From: Lysobacter gummosus
GTDB lineage: Bacteria > Pseudomonadota > Gammaproteobacteria > Xanthomonadales > Xanthomonadaceae
Direction: 5' to 3'
DNA length: 64,000 nt
Assembly: GCF_001442805.1 (NCBI RefSeq)
Contig: NZ_CP011131.1
Coordinates: 3,410,001-3,474,000 of the forward strand
This document shows positions 9,787-18,783 of the stretch, one piece after another; the first letter of the stretch is position 1, and the number at the start of each line of letters is the position of its first letter. The notes beneath the pieces are model-generated. The model saw only the letters and a program-made list of their open reading frames with translations. It made no database searches and had not been told where the DNA came from. The translations under genes were made by a program, and so were the position numbers.

Positions 9787-10722
9787 CTAGGCCGCGCGCC
9801 GCTCCTGCCGCAGCGCGCCGCGATAACGCCGGCTGCATGGGATCTTGCTGCCGTCGTGCATGGTGATGCGCGCATCGCCGCTTTCCAGCGGTTCGATCTC
9901 GCCCACGCAATCCAGGTTGACCATGAAGCTGCGGTGCACGCGCACGAAGCGGGTCGGGTCGAGCTGGGTTTCGATCGTCGCCATGGTCGTGCGCAACGGG
10001 TAGTCGCGCCCGCGCAGGTGCAGGTTGACGTAGTTGGACGAGGCCTGCAGCCACTCGACGTCGCTGGCGGCGATCAGGAACTCCTTGCCCAGCTTGCGCA
10101 CCAGAAAGCGCTCCGGGCGCTCGGGCACGGCCGGCTCGGGCACGTCATCCGGGCTGGCGAGCAGGCTGGCCTCGCCCTGCCAACGCCGCATCAGCAGGCG
10201 GTAGGCCTCCATCCACAGCACCATGTAGGTGTAGGAGCGCACGTCCTTCAGGTATTCGTAGAACAGGTTCATACCCCAGGAACCGACGTCGTAGCGCTCG
10301 CCCAGGCCGACATAGACCAATTTGCGCAGCGCGACCATGCCGACCACGTGCAGCACCGACCACAGCACGCTGCCGATCAGGTGCAAGGCCAGGGCCCGGC
10401 GCCAGCTGTCGAAACGGAACGGGATCTTGCGCGTGTACCAGACCAGCGCCGGCACCAGCGCCAGGGCGACCGCGCAGCTGCTGACCTCCCACACCGCCGG
10501 GGCCCAGTCGGGGATGTCGAGCTGGTAGCGGTGGATGTCGATCACCGCGGTCAAGGTGCCGAAGGCGGCGTTGACCGCGAACAGGGTCACCCAGGCCAGC
10601 ACTTCGACCGTGCGGCGCCAGGGTTGGTAACGGTCCCAGGCGGTCGGTGCGGCGGCGGCCGGCGCGGCGGCTTGCGGGTCGGAGGCGTTGGCGGCGGAAA
10701 CATCGAAGCTCATGCCGCGCAT
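9787..10722 (-). CDS. Membrane-anchored LytTR-family transcriptional regulator
   Basis: This 311-residue protein has an Ala/Pro-rich start, about four membrane segments between residues 38 and 165, and a C-terminal LytTR DNA-binding domain (about 205-305) with motifs such as DVEWLQASSNYVNLHL and FVRVHRSFMVNLD. It has no receiver domain, so signal input is presumably through the membrane part. The ATG at 10722 is preceded by AGGCGAGA; a second Met three codons later is possible. The gene is divergent from the acyltransferase at 10868, which suggests but does not prove that it controls it. Confidence 0.9.
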   Translation of the reverse strand: MRGMSFDVSAANASDPQAAAPAAAAPTAWDRYQPWRRTVEVLAWVTLFAVNAAFGTLTAVIDIHRYQLDIPDWAPAVWEVSSCAVALALVPALVWYTRKIPFRFDSWRRALALHLIGSVLWSVLHVVGMVALRKLVYVGLGERYDVGSWGMNLFYEYLKDVRSYTYMVLWMEAYRLLMRRWQGEASLLASPDDVPEPAVPERPERFLVRKLGKEFLIAASDVEWLQASSNYVNLHLRGRDYPLRTTMATIETQLDPTRFVRVHRSFMVNLDCVGEIEPLESGDARITMHDGSKIPCSRRYRGALRQERRAA

Positions 10723-10867
10723 TCTCGCCTGAGCGGCGGCGGGGACGGCAACCGATTATCCCTCGGGGCCGCGATTCGTCCCCGCCCGGTCGCCTCCGGT
10801 CACCCGGGGGTACCGGCTAAGTGCCTGGACTTACAGGATTTGTCCACCTTCCCGCCGCGGACCCGCC

Positions 10868-12070
10868 ATGCAACGCCGCTACGACATCGACGCCCTGCGC
10901 GCCCTCGCCTTCGCTCTGTTGATCCTCTACCACTGCGCCATGCTCTACGTCGCCGACTGGGGTTGGCACCTCAAGAGCGAGCACCTGTCGCAGCCCCTCC
11001 AGATCCCGATGCTGTTCGTGAACCGCTGGCGCATGGACCTGATCTTCCTGATCTCGGGCCTGTCGGTGCATTTCCTGTTGCGCGGCACTTCGCTCGGGCG
11101 CTTCGTGGCCCAGCGCAGCTGGCGCCTGTTGCTGCCGTTGACCTTCGGCTGCCTGCTGATCGTGCCGATCCAGCCCTACGCCCAGGGCGTCGCCAACGGC
11201 CTGGTCGAGCCGGGGTTCGTCGATTTCCTGATCCGCTACTACCACTTCCAGCCCTGGCCGAAGGGCGCGTTCGATGGCTGGCAATACGGCTTCACCTGGA
11301 ACCACCTGTGGTACCTGGTGTATCTGTGGGTCTACACGATGGCCCTGGCCGCGCTGCTGCCCCTGTTCCGCAACCGCGTCGGCCGCCGCCTGCATGCGCT
11401 GGCGGTCGGCCTGCGCGGTTGGAAGCTGATGATTCTGCCGGCGTTGCCGCTGGCGGCGTTCACCTTCGTGCTGGCGCCGCTGTTCGACGACACCGGCGAT
11501 CTGATCCACGACTGGTATCGCCATTCGGTCTATTTCACCGTGTTCCTCTACGGCTATTGGATCGGCAACGACAGCGGGCTGTGGAACGAGCTGGTGCGGC
11601 TGCGCAAGTGGACCCTGGGACTGGCGCTGGGCCTGTTCGGCTTCTATCTGACCCTGGTCATCGTGCTGCCCGACGACATCCCGGCGCTGCTGCAGAACAG
11701 CGTGTGGCTGCTGCGCAATCTGTACGTGTGGTTCGCGATCTGCGCAATCCTGGGCTGGGGCCACGCCTTGCTCAACCGCCCGTTCCGCTGGCTGCCGTGG
11801 GCGACCGAGGCGGTGTATCCGTGGTACGTGCTGCACCAGAGCCTGATCGTGTTGATCGCGTACTGGATCTTGCCGCTGAAGTTCGGCCCGGTCGCGGAGC
11901 CGGCGATCGTGCTGGTCGGCACGGTGGCGGGGTGCTTCGTGCTGCACGAGATCATCCGGCGCGTGCCGTTGTTGCGGCCGGTGTTCGGGTTGAAGGGGGC
12001 TCGGCGGGGTGACCGTAAATCCGCGGCGAACTTCCAGGACGTCATTCCCGCGAATGCGGGAATCCAGTGA
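10868..12070 (+). CDS. Acyltransferase-3 family membrane protein (OpgC-like)
   Basis: The 400-residue product starts RRYDIDALRALAFALLI, the usual acyltransferase-3 N-terminus, with His and Arg in the first two helices. It has about ten membrane segments. The family uses acyl-CoA to decorate periplasmic glucans, LPS or exopolysaccharides at the inner membrane. The protein ends FQDVIPANAGIQ because the open frame runs into a dispersed repeat that begins at 12040 and supplies the last ten codons and the stop. The ancestral end was probably around residue 385-390. The substrate is unknown. Confidence 0.88.
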   Translation: MQRRYDIDALRALAFALLILYHCAMLYVADWGWHLKSEHLSQPLQIPMLFVNRWRMDLIFLISGLSVHFLLRGTSLGRFVAQRSWRLLLPLTFGCLLIVPIQPYAQGVANGLVEPGFVDFLIRYYHFQPWPKGAFDGWQYGFTWNHLWYLVYLWVYTMALAALLPLFRNRVGRRLHALAVGLRGWKLMILPALPLAAFTFVLAPLFDDTGDLIHDWYRHSVYFTVFLYGYWIGNDSGLWNELVRLRKWTLGLALGLFGFYLTLVIVLPDDIPALLQNSVWLLRNLYVWFAICAILGWGHALLNRPFRWLPWATEAVYPWYVLHQSLIVLIAYWILPLKFGPVAEPAIVLVGTVAGCFVLHEIIRRVPLLRPVFGLKGARRGDRKSAANFQDVIPANAGIQ

Positions 12071-12149
12071 CTTCGAACGTTCTCGCACGAAAGGCGCTGG
12101 ATGTTCGGCTTCGTCGAAGTAAAGCAGAGTCCGCGTTCGCGGGAATGAC
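12040..12149. repeat. VIPANAGIQ/PAFAGM family inverted repeat, copy 2
   Basis: The element starts with CGTCATTCCCGCGAATGCGG and ends CGCGGGAATGAC. Compared with copy 1 it has an extra inner hairpin reading TTCGGCTTCGTCGAAG. It overlaps the 3' end of the acyltransferase gene by 31 bases. Confidence 0.88.
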
Positions 12150-12181
12150 TGTAGGTTGGTTTGATCGGCACTGAAACGAAT

Positions 12182-12214
12182 AAGGCTTCGGCTGTTTAAG
12201 CCGAAGCCTTTTTT
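12182..12214 (+). terminator. Intrinsic terminator after the acyltransferase gene
   Basis: A perfect 12-bp stem (AAGGCTTCGGCT and its complement) with a 5-base loop is followed by six T on the plus strand. It lies between two convergent genes. On the minus strand only a short A/T tail follows, so it mainly serves the plus-strand gene. Confidence 0.85.
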
Positions 12215-12235
12215 ATCGCCCAACGATCAAGTCAA

Positions 12236-12718
12236 TCAAGCCAACGCCTTCTCGATATCCGCCGCGATCGACTCGGGCTTGTCCGTCGGCGCATAACGCT
12301 TGATGACGCTGCCGTCGCGGCCGACCAGGAACTTGGTGAAGTTCCATTTGATCGCATCGATGCCGAGGAAGCCGCCCTTCTCGTCCTTGAGCCACTTCCA
12401 CAAGGGATGCGCCTTGTCGCCGTTGACGTCGATCTTGGCGTACATCGGGAAGGTCACGTCGTAGGTCAGCGAACAGAATTCCTTGATCTCGTTCTCGTCG
12501 CCCGGCTCCTGGTGGCCGAACTGGTCGCAGGGAAAGCCCAGCACTTCGAAGCCGCGCGCCTGGTAGTCGCGCTCGAGTTTTTCCAGGCCGGTGTACTGCG
12601 GAGTGAAGCCGCACTTGGAGGCGACGTTGACGATCAGCAGCACCTTGCCTTTGTAGCGGTCCAGCGACTGGGTCTTGCCGTCGATGTCGGTAGCGGAGAA
12701 GTCGTAGGCGGTGGTCAT
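12236..12718 (-). CDS. Thioredoxin-type glutathione peroxidase
   Basis: The product has 160 residues from the ATG at 12718, the usual family length; frames further upstream add no conserved sequence. The peroxidatic residue is Cys36 in NVASKCGFTPQ, with Gln70 and the KWNFTKFLV block completing the active-site set. Cys82 in EFCSLTY occupies the resolving-cysteine position known from yeast Gpx3, so the enzyme probably uses thioredoxin rather than glutathione to reduce hydroperoxides. There is no signal peptide, so it is cytoplasmic. Confidence 0.94.
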   Translation of the reverse strand: MTTAYDFSATDIDGKTQSLDRYKGKVLLIVNVASKCGFTPQYTGLEKLERDYQARGFEVLGFPCDQFGHQEPGDENEIKEFCSLTYDVTFPMYAKIDVNGDKAHPLWKWLKDEKGGFLGIDAIKWNFTKFLVGRDGSVIKRYAPTDKPESIAADIEKALA

Positions 12719-12889
12719 GGGGACGTCGCTCGATGTCTGGGTTGACGCACGATAGCGCGTCGGCGCGGCCTTGTCCGGCTGCCGCCAAAGCTGCCCGACA
12801 GCGCACGAAAAGATGGACGCTTCGATCACGGTTTAACACGGTGACGGCGATTCACCTCGGCCCCGGACGTCGCTCCTGTGGAAGAGCCT

Positions 12890-12975
12890 TGAGGCCCGAT
12901 GTTCTCCGGTCGGATCCCCAGGGCCTGAGCGAAGATCATCGGACCTGAAGCCCCGCCACAAAAGACTTGGCCACG
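12890..12975. repeat. Diverged copy of the CTCCCACAAAAGACC hairpin family
   Basis: GAGGCCCGATGTTCTCCGG on the left and CATCGGACCTGAAGCCCCGC followed by CACAAAAGACTTGG on the right form an imperfect hairpin. Closely related units occur at 27206-27430, 48541-48590 and 58304-58812. Confidence 0.7.
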
Positions 12976-12984
12976 GCGCGAGAT

Positions 12985-13013
12985 AAAAAAACGGCCCGCA
13001 CTGGGCGGGCCGT
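12985..13013 (-). terminator. Intrinsic terminator of the TonB receptor gene
   Basis: On the minus strand a perfect 9-bp stem (ACGGCCCGC and its complement) with a 5-base loop is followed by seven A/T pairs read as T. It starts about 28 bases past the receptor stop codon. Confidence 0.88.
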
Positions 13014-13040
13014 TGTTCACTGCTCAAGCTGCGACAACCG

Positions 13041-15329
13041 TCAGAACGAAGCCTTGAACTCCACGCCGACGATGCGCGGGTCGTTGACGAAACCGACCAG
13101 GTTGTTGAAGTCGATGCCGCCGACCGCGCGCACTTCGTCGAGGATGTTGCGGCCGTACAGGGCCACGTCGTAACGGCCGTTGTCCCACTGGTAACCCACG
13201 CGCAGGCCGCCTTCCAGCAGCGCCTTGCCGCGGAATTCCTTCGACTCGTACAGGAAGAAATTCACTTCGCTGCGGTAAGCCCAGTCGGTATAGACGTAGA
13301 ACTCGTTGCCGTTGGCCAGCGGCAGGCTGTAGCGCGCGGTCACGTTGTACACCCACTTGGGCGCCTGCGGCAGCGAATTGCCGTCGATCGCCGCCAGGGT
13401 CTGGCCGTTGCGGACCACGATCGGGTCGGTCACGGTGCAGCCGCCGCCGCACGGAGCGACGAACAGGTTCTTGTCCTGGATTTCGGTGTCGTTGTAGCTG
13501 GCGCCGAAGGTGACCATCAGGTTGTCGGTCAGGTACGCGTCCAGGTCGATTTCGAAGCCCTGGCCCAGGGTCTTGTCGGCGTTCACCAGAATGGTCTGGT
13601 TGAGCGCGCCGCCGACCGCGTTGAGCTGCTGGTTATCGACGGTGTAGCGGAACAGCGCGAAGCCCAGGCGAGCGCGCTTGTCCCACAGGTCGGCTTTCAA
13701 GCCGGCTTCGTAGGAAATCACCTTCTCCGCGTCGGCCACCGACGGCTGCGGCGGCGTCTGGAACAACAGGCGGCCCTGGATGCTGGGCGCGCGGAAACCC
13801 TTCGCGACGCGCGCATACAGGTTGATGTCGTCGGTGGCCTGGAACACGCCGCTGATATCCCAGCTAACGTCGTCGACGTCGGTGGTGACCTTGAACGGGC
13901 CCGACACCGGCGCGCCGAACGGCGCGCTCTGCAGCACGCTGGCGCTGAAGTCCTTCTTGTCCTGGGTGTAACGCAGGCCGCCGCGCAGCTTGAAGCGATC
14001 GGTGACCGCGTATTCCAGCGAGCCGAACGCCGCCCAGGCCTTGTTGCGCTGCTTCTGCTGGGCATGGCCGGCCTGCACGCCACCGGCCAGGGTGTCGTAG
14101 TTCAGGCTGTCAACGGTGATGTCCTCGTCGAAGTAGAACAGGCCGGCCTGCCAGTTGAGCGGGCCGCTGTAGTTCGATTCCAGGCGGAATTCCTGCGTGA
14201 TCTGGCGATGGTCGGGCAGACCGTCGGCGGATTCGGCGGTGAACGGAATGCCGACCGGGGTGCTGCCGCCGGGCAGGAACATCGCGCCGACGCCGCCGTC
14301 GATGTCGCCGCGGCTGAGCGAATCGGCGGTCTCGTAACCGGTGATCGAGTACAGGGTCAGTTCGTTCGACAGATCCCAGCTCAGGCGCGCGCTGGCGCCG
14401 AAGGTCTTCAGGTGCTGGAAGTTGCGTCCGTCGATGCCGACCTTTTCTTCGTCGAACCCGTCGAACAGATCGTTCGTGCCCTTCTTGAACAACTGCGCGC
14501 GGAACAGACGCGCGGTGCCGTTGAGGCGGCGCGCGTGCACGTTGAACAAGGCGTGGAAGGTGTCGCTGCCGTCGTACTGCAGCTGCAGGCGCAGCGCCGA
14601 TTCGTCGTAGCCTTCCAGCTTCTGGTTGGTGCGCGCGTTGAGGTTGGTGTTATCGACCCAGTCGTCGCGGCGCTGGAACATCGCCGAAGCGCGTCCGGAC
14701 CAGTTGGCACCGAGCGGGCCGCTGACCGCGCCTTCGAAGTTGGTGGTGCCGTAGGTGCCGTAGGACACCTGGCCGTAGCCTTCCAGTTCGCGGGTCGGCT
14801 TGGCCGATTCGAACTTGACCACGCCGGCCGGGGTATTGCGGCCGAACAGCGTGCCCTGCGGGCCGCGCAGCAGCTCGACGTTTTCCAGATCGAAGACCGG
14901 GAAGCCCTTCAGCAGCGGGTTCTCGAGGACGATGTCGTCGTACACCAGCGACACCGGCTGCGATGCGTTGAGATCGAAGTCGGTGTTGCCCAGACCGCGG
15001 ATATAGAAGCGCGGGAAGGCGCGGCCGAACGAGGACTCGATGTTGAGGCTGGGCAGGCGGCCGGACAGGAAGCGGATATCGCCGCCGCCGGAGCCGAGCA
15101 CGTGCAGCTTTTCGCGATCGACGGTGGTGAGCGCGACCGGCACGTCCTTGGCGCGTTCGACCTTGCGCTGGGCGGTGACCATCAGCGCGTCGAGGGTCTT
15201 GGCCTCGCCTTCGGCCGGTGCGGCCGTGGCGGGCGCGGCGTCCTGGGCGAAGGCGGCGGCGGAAACGAGGGTCAGGCCGATGGCGGCAGCCAGGGCATGA
15301 CTGCGGGGAGCACGCAAGTGCTTGAGCAT
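13041..15329 (-). CDS. TonB-dependent outer-membrane receptor
   Basis: The product has 762 residues from the ATG at 15329, where a signal peptide begins (basic LKHLRAPRS, hydrophobic core, AAAFAQDA). A likely TonB box (TLDALMVTA) precedes the plug domain with the motifs GLGNTDFDLNASQPVSLVYD and ENVELLRGPQGTLFGRNTPAG. The 22-strand barrel ends with the terminal Phe (GVEFKASF) needed for outer-membrane insertion. There is no N-terminal signalling extension. The receptor imports a metal complex, vitamin or glycan using TonB energy; no neighbour identifies the ligand. An intrinsic terminator follows. Start sites further upstream lack a signal sequence and were rejected. Confidence 0.93.
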   Translation of the reverse strand: MLKHLRAPRSHALAAAIGLTLVSAAAFAQDAAPATAAPAEGEAKTLDALMVTAQRKVERAKDVPVALTTVDREKLHVLGSGGGDIRFLSGRLPSLNIESSFGRAFPRFYIRGLGNTDFDLNASQPVSLVYDDIVLENPLLKGFPVFDLENVELLRGPQGTLFGRNTPAGVVKFESAKPTRELEGYGQVSYGTYGTTNFEGAVSGPLGANWSGRASAMFQRRDDWVDNTNLNARTNQKLEGYDESALRLQLQYDGSDTFHALFNVHARRLNGTARLFRAQLFKKGTNDLFDGFDEEKVGIDGRNFQHLKTFGASARLSWDLSNELTLYSITGYETADSLSRGDIDGGVGAMFLPGGSTPVGIPFTAESADGLPDHRQITQEFRLESNYSGPLNWQAGLFYFDEDITVDSLNYDTLAGGVQAGHAQQKQRNKAWAAFGSLEYAVTDRFKLRGGLRYTQDKKDFSASVLQSAPFGAPVSGPFKVTTDVDDVSWDISGVFQATDDINLYARVAKGFRAPSIQGRLLFQTPPQPSVADAEKVISYEAGLKADLWDKRARLGFALFRYTVDNQQLNAVGGALNQTILVNADKTLGQGFEIDLDAYLTDNLMVTFGASYNDTEIQDKNLFVAPCGGGCTVTDPIVVRNGQTLAAIDGNSLPQAPKWVYNVTARYSLPLANGNEFYVYTDWAYRSEVNFFLYESKEFRGKALLEGGLRVGYQWDNGRYDVALYGRNILDEVRAVGGIDFNNLVGFVNDPRIVGVEFKASF

Positions 15330-16291
15330 GGTCGGGTTTCTCGGTGGACGCGGCGCATGGGGCGCCAGTGCTTGGGAAACCACCGCGGCATCATGCTCCC
15401 CTCGGGCATGGGCTGACGGCGATGGGCGATCGGACCGTCCCTTGACGGTCGGGACGCGGACCTGCCCGCGCCGTGGTCGGCTCATTGACCGGCGAATGTT
15501 ACCAAATCATTAAAGAGTCCGTGCTCGAATGGGTTTTTTGGTGATCAGGGGCGGAGCTTTTCGTGCCAACCGAAGCCGCACACACCGTCGCCCCCTTTGA
15601 AAAAGGGGGCGAGCGCCCGGCGTCATTGACCGAAGCCCGCGCCCTGCAGCGCGGGGGATTTGCTTTGCCGGCGGTTGTGGTGTGTCGGGTGGATGGCGAA
15701 AGAGCAAATCCCCCTGCCCCCCTTTTTCAAAGGGGGAAATCCTTCGGGTTGGATTCGATTCGATTTGATTGGCGTGGGCTTGGTGACCATGCGGCGCCCG
15801 GGTTCGACCCAGCCGAAGCCCCGCCCCATTGCCCCCTTTGAAAAAGGGGGCGAGCGCCCGGCGCCGCTGACCGAAGCCCGGCGCTCCACAGCGCGGGGGA
15901 TTTGCTTTGCCGGCGGTTACGGTCTGTCGGGTGGATGGCGGAAGAGCAAATCCTCCCTGCCCCCTTTTTCAAAGGGGGGAATGCTTCGGGCCGGATTCGA
16001 ATTGATTGGCGTGGGCTTGGTAGCCTGCGACACCTGGATTCGACCCAACCGAAGCCCCAAACCATTGCCCCCTTTGAAAAAGGGGGCGAGCGCCCCGCGC
16101 CGCTGACCGAAGCCCGGCGCTCCACAGCGCGGGGGATTTGCTTTGCCGGTGCTTGCGGTCTGTCGGGTGGATGGCGGAAGAGCAAATCCCCCCTGCCCCC
16201 CTTTTTTCAAAGGGGGGGGAATACTTCGGGTGGGATTCAATTCGACTTGATTGGCGCGGGCCGGTTAGCGCCAGCCGAAACCAACGCAGGT
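15330..16291. other. Gene-free region, promoter of the TonB receptor plus repeat array
   Basis: About 260 bases upstream of the receptor contain no recognisable element except a short AT-rich stretch near 15496-15515 that may hold its promoter. The remainder is the triplicated repeat listed next. All open frames here are repeat-derived. Confidence 0.6.
15590..16270. repeat. Three tandem copies of an about 240 bp repeat (CCCCCTTTGAAAAAGGGGG family)
   Basis: Units begin at 15590, 15831 and 16067, so the periods are 241 and 236 bases. Each unit has a hairpin CCCCCTTTGAAAAAGGGGG, then CGAGCGCCC, a GCGCGGGGGATTTGCTTTGC block, GTCGGGTGGATGG, the block AGCAAATCCCCCCTGCCCCC and a TTTTTCAAAGGGGG end. 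The unit is therefore itself a large imperfect inverted repeat. Related single or double copies lie at 34410-34697 and 46851-46956. Confidence 0.93.
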
Positions 16292-18361
16292 TTACTTCGC
16301 CGCCGTCACCTTAGCCGGCGCCGCGAACGCCTTCACTCCCAGCGCCTGATAAAGCTCATTCGGATAAAACGCCGTATCGCCGCGCAGCACCAGCGACACC
16401 TTGCGGATATCGCCGATATCCGTGGTCGGGTCGCCGTCGATCAGGATCAGGTCCGAACGCTTGCCCGGCGTCACCGAACCGCGGTCGTCGATCACCCGCG
16501 CGACCTTGGCCGCGTTCCAGGTCGCGACCTGCAGCGCTTGCGACGGAGTCAGGCCTGCGCGCACGTACAAGGCCAGCTCGTGCTGCAAGGTGAAACCCGG
16601 CACTTCGTCGGTGCCGGCCAGCAGCGGTACGCCGGCCTTGTAGGCGCGGCCGACGAACTCGACCATCTTGTCGTAGGACTTGTTGTAACGCGCCGCGGTG
16701 GCATCGTCGGGAATATCCATCTCGGCCGAGCGGCGCAGGCGCTGCACGTCCGGCGGCAGGTGCCCTTCGATACCGGCCACGATCGGCGACAGCTCGCCGT
16801 TGCGCTGATGCAGGAACTCGAACGTCGCCAGGGTCGGATCGATCGCGATCTGCTTCTTCGCCAGGGTCGCGATGAAGTCCTGCACCGGCTTGGAATCGAA
16901 ATCCAGGTCCGCGGTCTTGTCCGCGACCAGATAGAAGCGCTGCAACGTGCGCGTATCGGTCTTGTCGTCGACGAAGAAATTCAGCATCAGCTGATTGATG
17001 TGCTGGATTTCGTCGAAGCCCTGGTCGGCCACGTCCTGCGCGCGCAGGAACGCCGGCACATGGCCGCTTACGCGCATGCCCTTGCCGTGCGCGTAGGCGA
17101 CGGTGTCGCGCAGCACGTCCTTCGGGAACGAGTTGTAGATCTTGATCTGCGGATAGCCGTGGTCCGAATACCAGTCCACCGCCTTCCTGGCTTCGTCCAG
17201 GTTCTTGATCACGAAGCCGTTGCGCGCCGAATATTTGCTCTCGCCCTCGATGAAGCCGGCCGGCACCACGCGCGGCAGGATCAGCGTGCCGTCTTCGCCT
17301 TCGGCGATCATCTGCTGCAAGGTCGCGTTGTCGTTGCCCATGTCGCGCACGGTGGTCACGCCCGCGGCGATGTTGAGGCCGCCATCCCAGCGCGACACAT
17401 GCCCGTGCATGTCGAACAACCCCGGCATCAGCACCTTGCCGCCGCCGTCGACGACGCGAGCGGCCTTTACATCCTTGCCGGCCTTGCCGACCGAGACGAT
17501 CTTGCCGTCGGCGATCACCACGTCGGTGGCGGCGCCGAGCTTGGCGTGCTCGCTGTCGAACACCCGCACATCGCGCAGCAGCGTGGTGCCGGCGAAGGAG
17601 TGGCCCAGTTGCTTGCGCAGATCGACCAGCAGTTTGCCTTCGGCGGTTTTCTGCTGCGCTTCCAGGGCGGCGGCGTTGCCCTGCCAGCCTTCTTCGATCA
17701 ACTGCAGATAGCCGGGGAAGATGAAGGCGAACAGGCGCGGATTGGCGCCGGTGGTGACCCAGGCGAAGCTGGGCGAGAAGCCCTGCCCGCTCAGCGCGAC
17801 CAGCTCCACGGTCTGGGTCTTGCCGTCGCGGTTGACCTGGGCCTGCGCGAGCTTGCTCATGCTCAGGGTGCCGACGGGCAGCAGCGGCAGTTTGCCGTCG
17901 CTGCGCTGGTTCAGGGCGTTGATCATCACCGACACGCCGGCGGGCGTGCCGCCCAGCGGCGAATACAAACCGGCGCCGTCGAGTTTGATCTGGCCCGAAT
18001 CGGCGAGCGATTTCCAGCTGGCCTGCGCGCCTTCGCGCTTGAAGCTTTCATCGACCTTGGCGCCGAAAGTCGACGTGCCCTGCACGGTGTAGGTCTGGTA
18101 GGTCCCGTCCTTGCCGAGCGTGTAGGTTTCCTTGAGCTCGGGGCCGCGGCCGTTGTCCTTGAAGATGTAATCGACCGTGGTGGTGCCGTCGTCGGCGACG
18201 TTGACGATCTGGTGACCGGCCTGTTTGCCGCCGTCGACCAGGGCCAGGTAGCGCGTGGTCTGCGCCGCCAGCGCGGTGGTGGACAGGCCCAGCAACAGGC
18301 TCGGCAACAGCGCTCGCGCGAATGCGCGGCCTGCGGTGGATTTCAGACGCGCTGCATTCAT
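16292..18361 (-). CDS. Amidohydrolase-family protein with long N-terminal extension, exported
   Basis: The product has 689 residues. Residues 1 to about 33 are a signal peptide ending ALAAQ. Residues about 34-270 form a separate region I do not recognise, with the motif KDNGRGPELKETYTLGKDG. The metal-dependent amidohydrolase domain follows: HGH motif (MPGLFDMHGHV) near residue 318, GVTTVRDMG, RVSGHVP, EIQHIN and LLAGTDEV, as in imidazolonepropionase-like and prolidase-like enzymes. It probably hydrolyses a small amide or peptide in the periplasm. A VOC protein gene lies 35 bases upstream on the same strand, so the two are likely one operon. Confidence 0.88.
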   Translation of the reverse strand: MNAARLKSTAGRAFARALLPSLLLGLSTTALAAQTTRYLALVDGGKQAGHQIVNVADDGTTTVDYIFKDNGRGPELKETYTLGKDGTYQTYTVQGTSTFGAKVDESFKREGAQASWKSLADSGQIKLDGAGLYSPLGGTPAGVSVMINALNQRSDGKLPLLPVGTLSMSKLAQAQVNRDGKTQTVELVALSGQGFSPSFAWVTTGANPRLFAFIFPGYLQLIEEGWQGNAAALEAQQKTAEGKLLVDLRKQLGHSFAGTTLLRDVRVFDSEHAKLGAATDVVIADGKIVSVGKAGKDVKAARVVDGGGKVLMPGLFDMHGHVSRWDGGLNIAAGVTTVRDMGNDNATLQQMIAEGEDGTLILPRVVPAGFIEGESKYSARNGFVIKNLDEARKAVDWYSDHGYPQIKIYNSFPKDVLRDTVAYAHGKGMRVSGHVPAFLRAQDVADQGFDEIQHINQLMLNFFVDDKTDTRTLQRFYLVADKTADLDFDSKPVQDFIATLAKKQIAIDPTLATFEFLHQRNGELSPIVAGIEGHLPPDVQRLRRSAEMDIPDDATAARYNKSYDKMVEFVGRAYKAGVPLLAGTDEVPGFTLQHELALYVRAGLTPSQALQVATWNAAKVARVIDDRGSVTPGKRSDLILIDGDPTTDIGDIRKVSLVLRGDTAFYPNELYQALGVKAFAAPAKVTAAK

Positions 18362-18396
18362 CGGGTACGGCTCCGGGCAATAGGAAAAGTGCGGAA

Positions 18397-18783
18397 TCAA
18401 TCGTCGTGGTGGGTAATCATCAGGACGTAACCGTCCGGGTCGCTGACCCGGAACTCGCCCTTGGGTCGGTAGAACGGATAGGCCATCTCGCCGGCCTGCA
18501 CGCCGGCGGCGAGCACGCGTTCGCGCATCGCCGCGACATCGTCGCAATAGATGTAGAACAGCACGCCCTGGACGGTGTCGTCGATCGGAGCGTCGGCCTT
18601 GACCAGCATGAATTGCGCGCCGCCCGGGCTTTCCAGCCAGGCCCAGACCGGGTCTTCGCCGCTGCCGGGCTCGTGGTGGACGTCGCCGACACGGAAGCCG
18701 AACACCGCATAGAAGTCGATCGCCCGCGGCAAGTTGGCGACGTGGACCAGGGGCACGAAGGCGCGTGCGCTCGCCGTAGTCAT
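18397..18783 (-). CDS. VOC (glyoxalase/bleomycin-resistance) superfamily protein
   Basis: The 128-residue product starts at an ATG preceded by AGGGAGCAGG. It has one VOC module with paired beta-alpha-beta-beta-beta units: VHVANLPRAIDFYAV, FMLVKADAPI, YIYCDDVAAM and FRVSDPDGYVLMITH. Acidic and histidine residues at the strand ends could bind a metal. The family includes lyases, dioxygenases and drug-binding proteins, so the activity cannot be assigned. It is cytoplasmic and probably co-transcribed with the downstream amidohydrolase. Confidence 0.88.
   Translation of the reverse strand: MTTASARAFVPLVHVANLPRAIDFYAVFGFRVGDVHHEPGSGEDPVWAWLESPGGAQFMLVKADAPIDDTVQGVLFYIYCDDVAAMRERVLAAGVQAGEMAYPFYRPKGEFRVSDPDGYVLMITHHDD

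Noticed and set aside
15563..16240. Small open frames inside the triplicated repeat
   Set aside because: The same peptide text recurs at each unit on both strands, as expected for non-coding hairpin repeats.
15590..16270. CRISPR array
   Set aside because: Units of about 240 bp are entire repeats with no unique spacers and no cas genes nearby. The arrays at 51307 and 58304 were rejected for the same reason.
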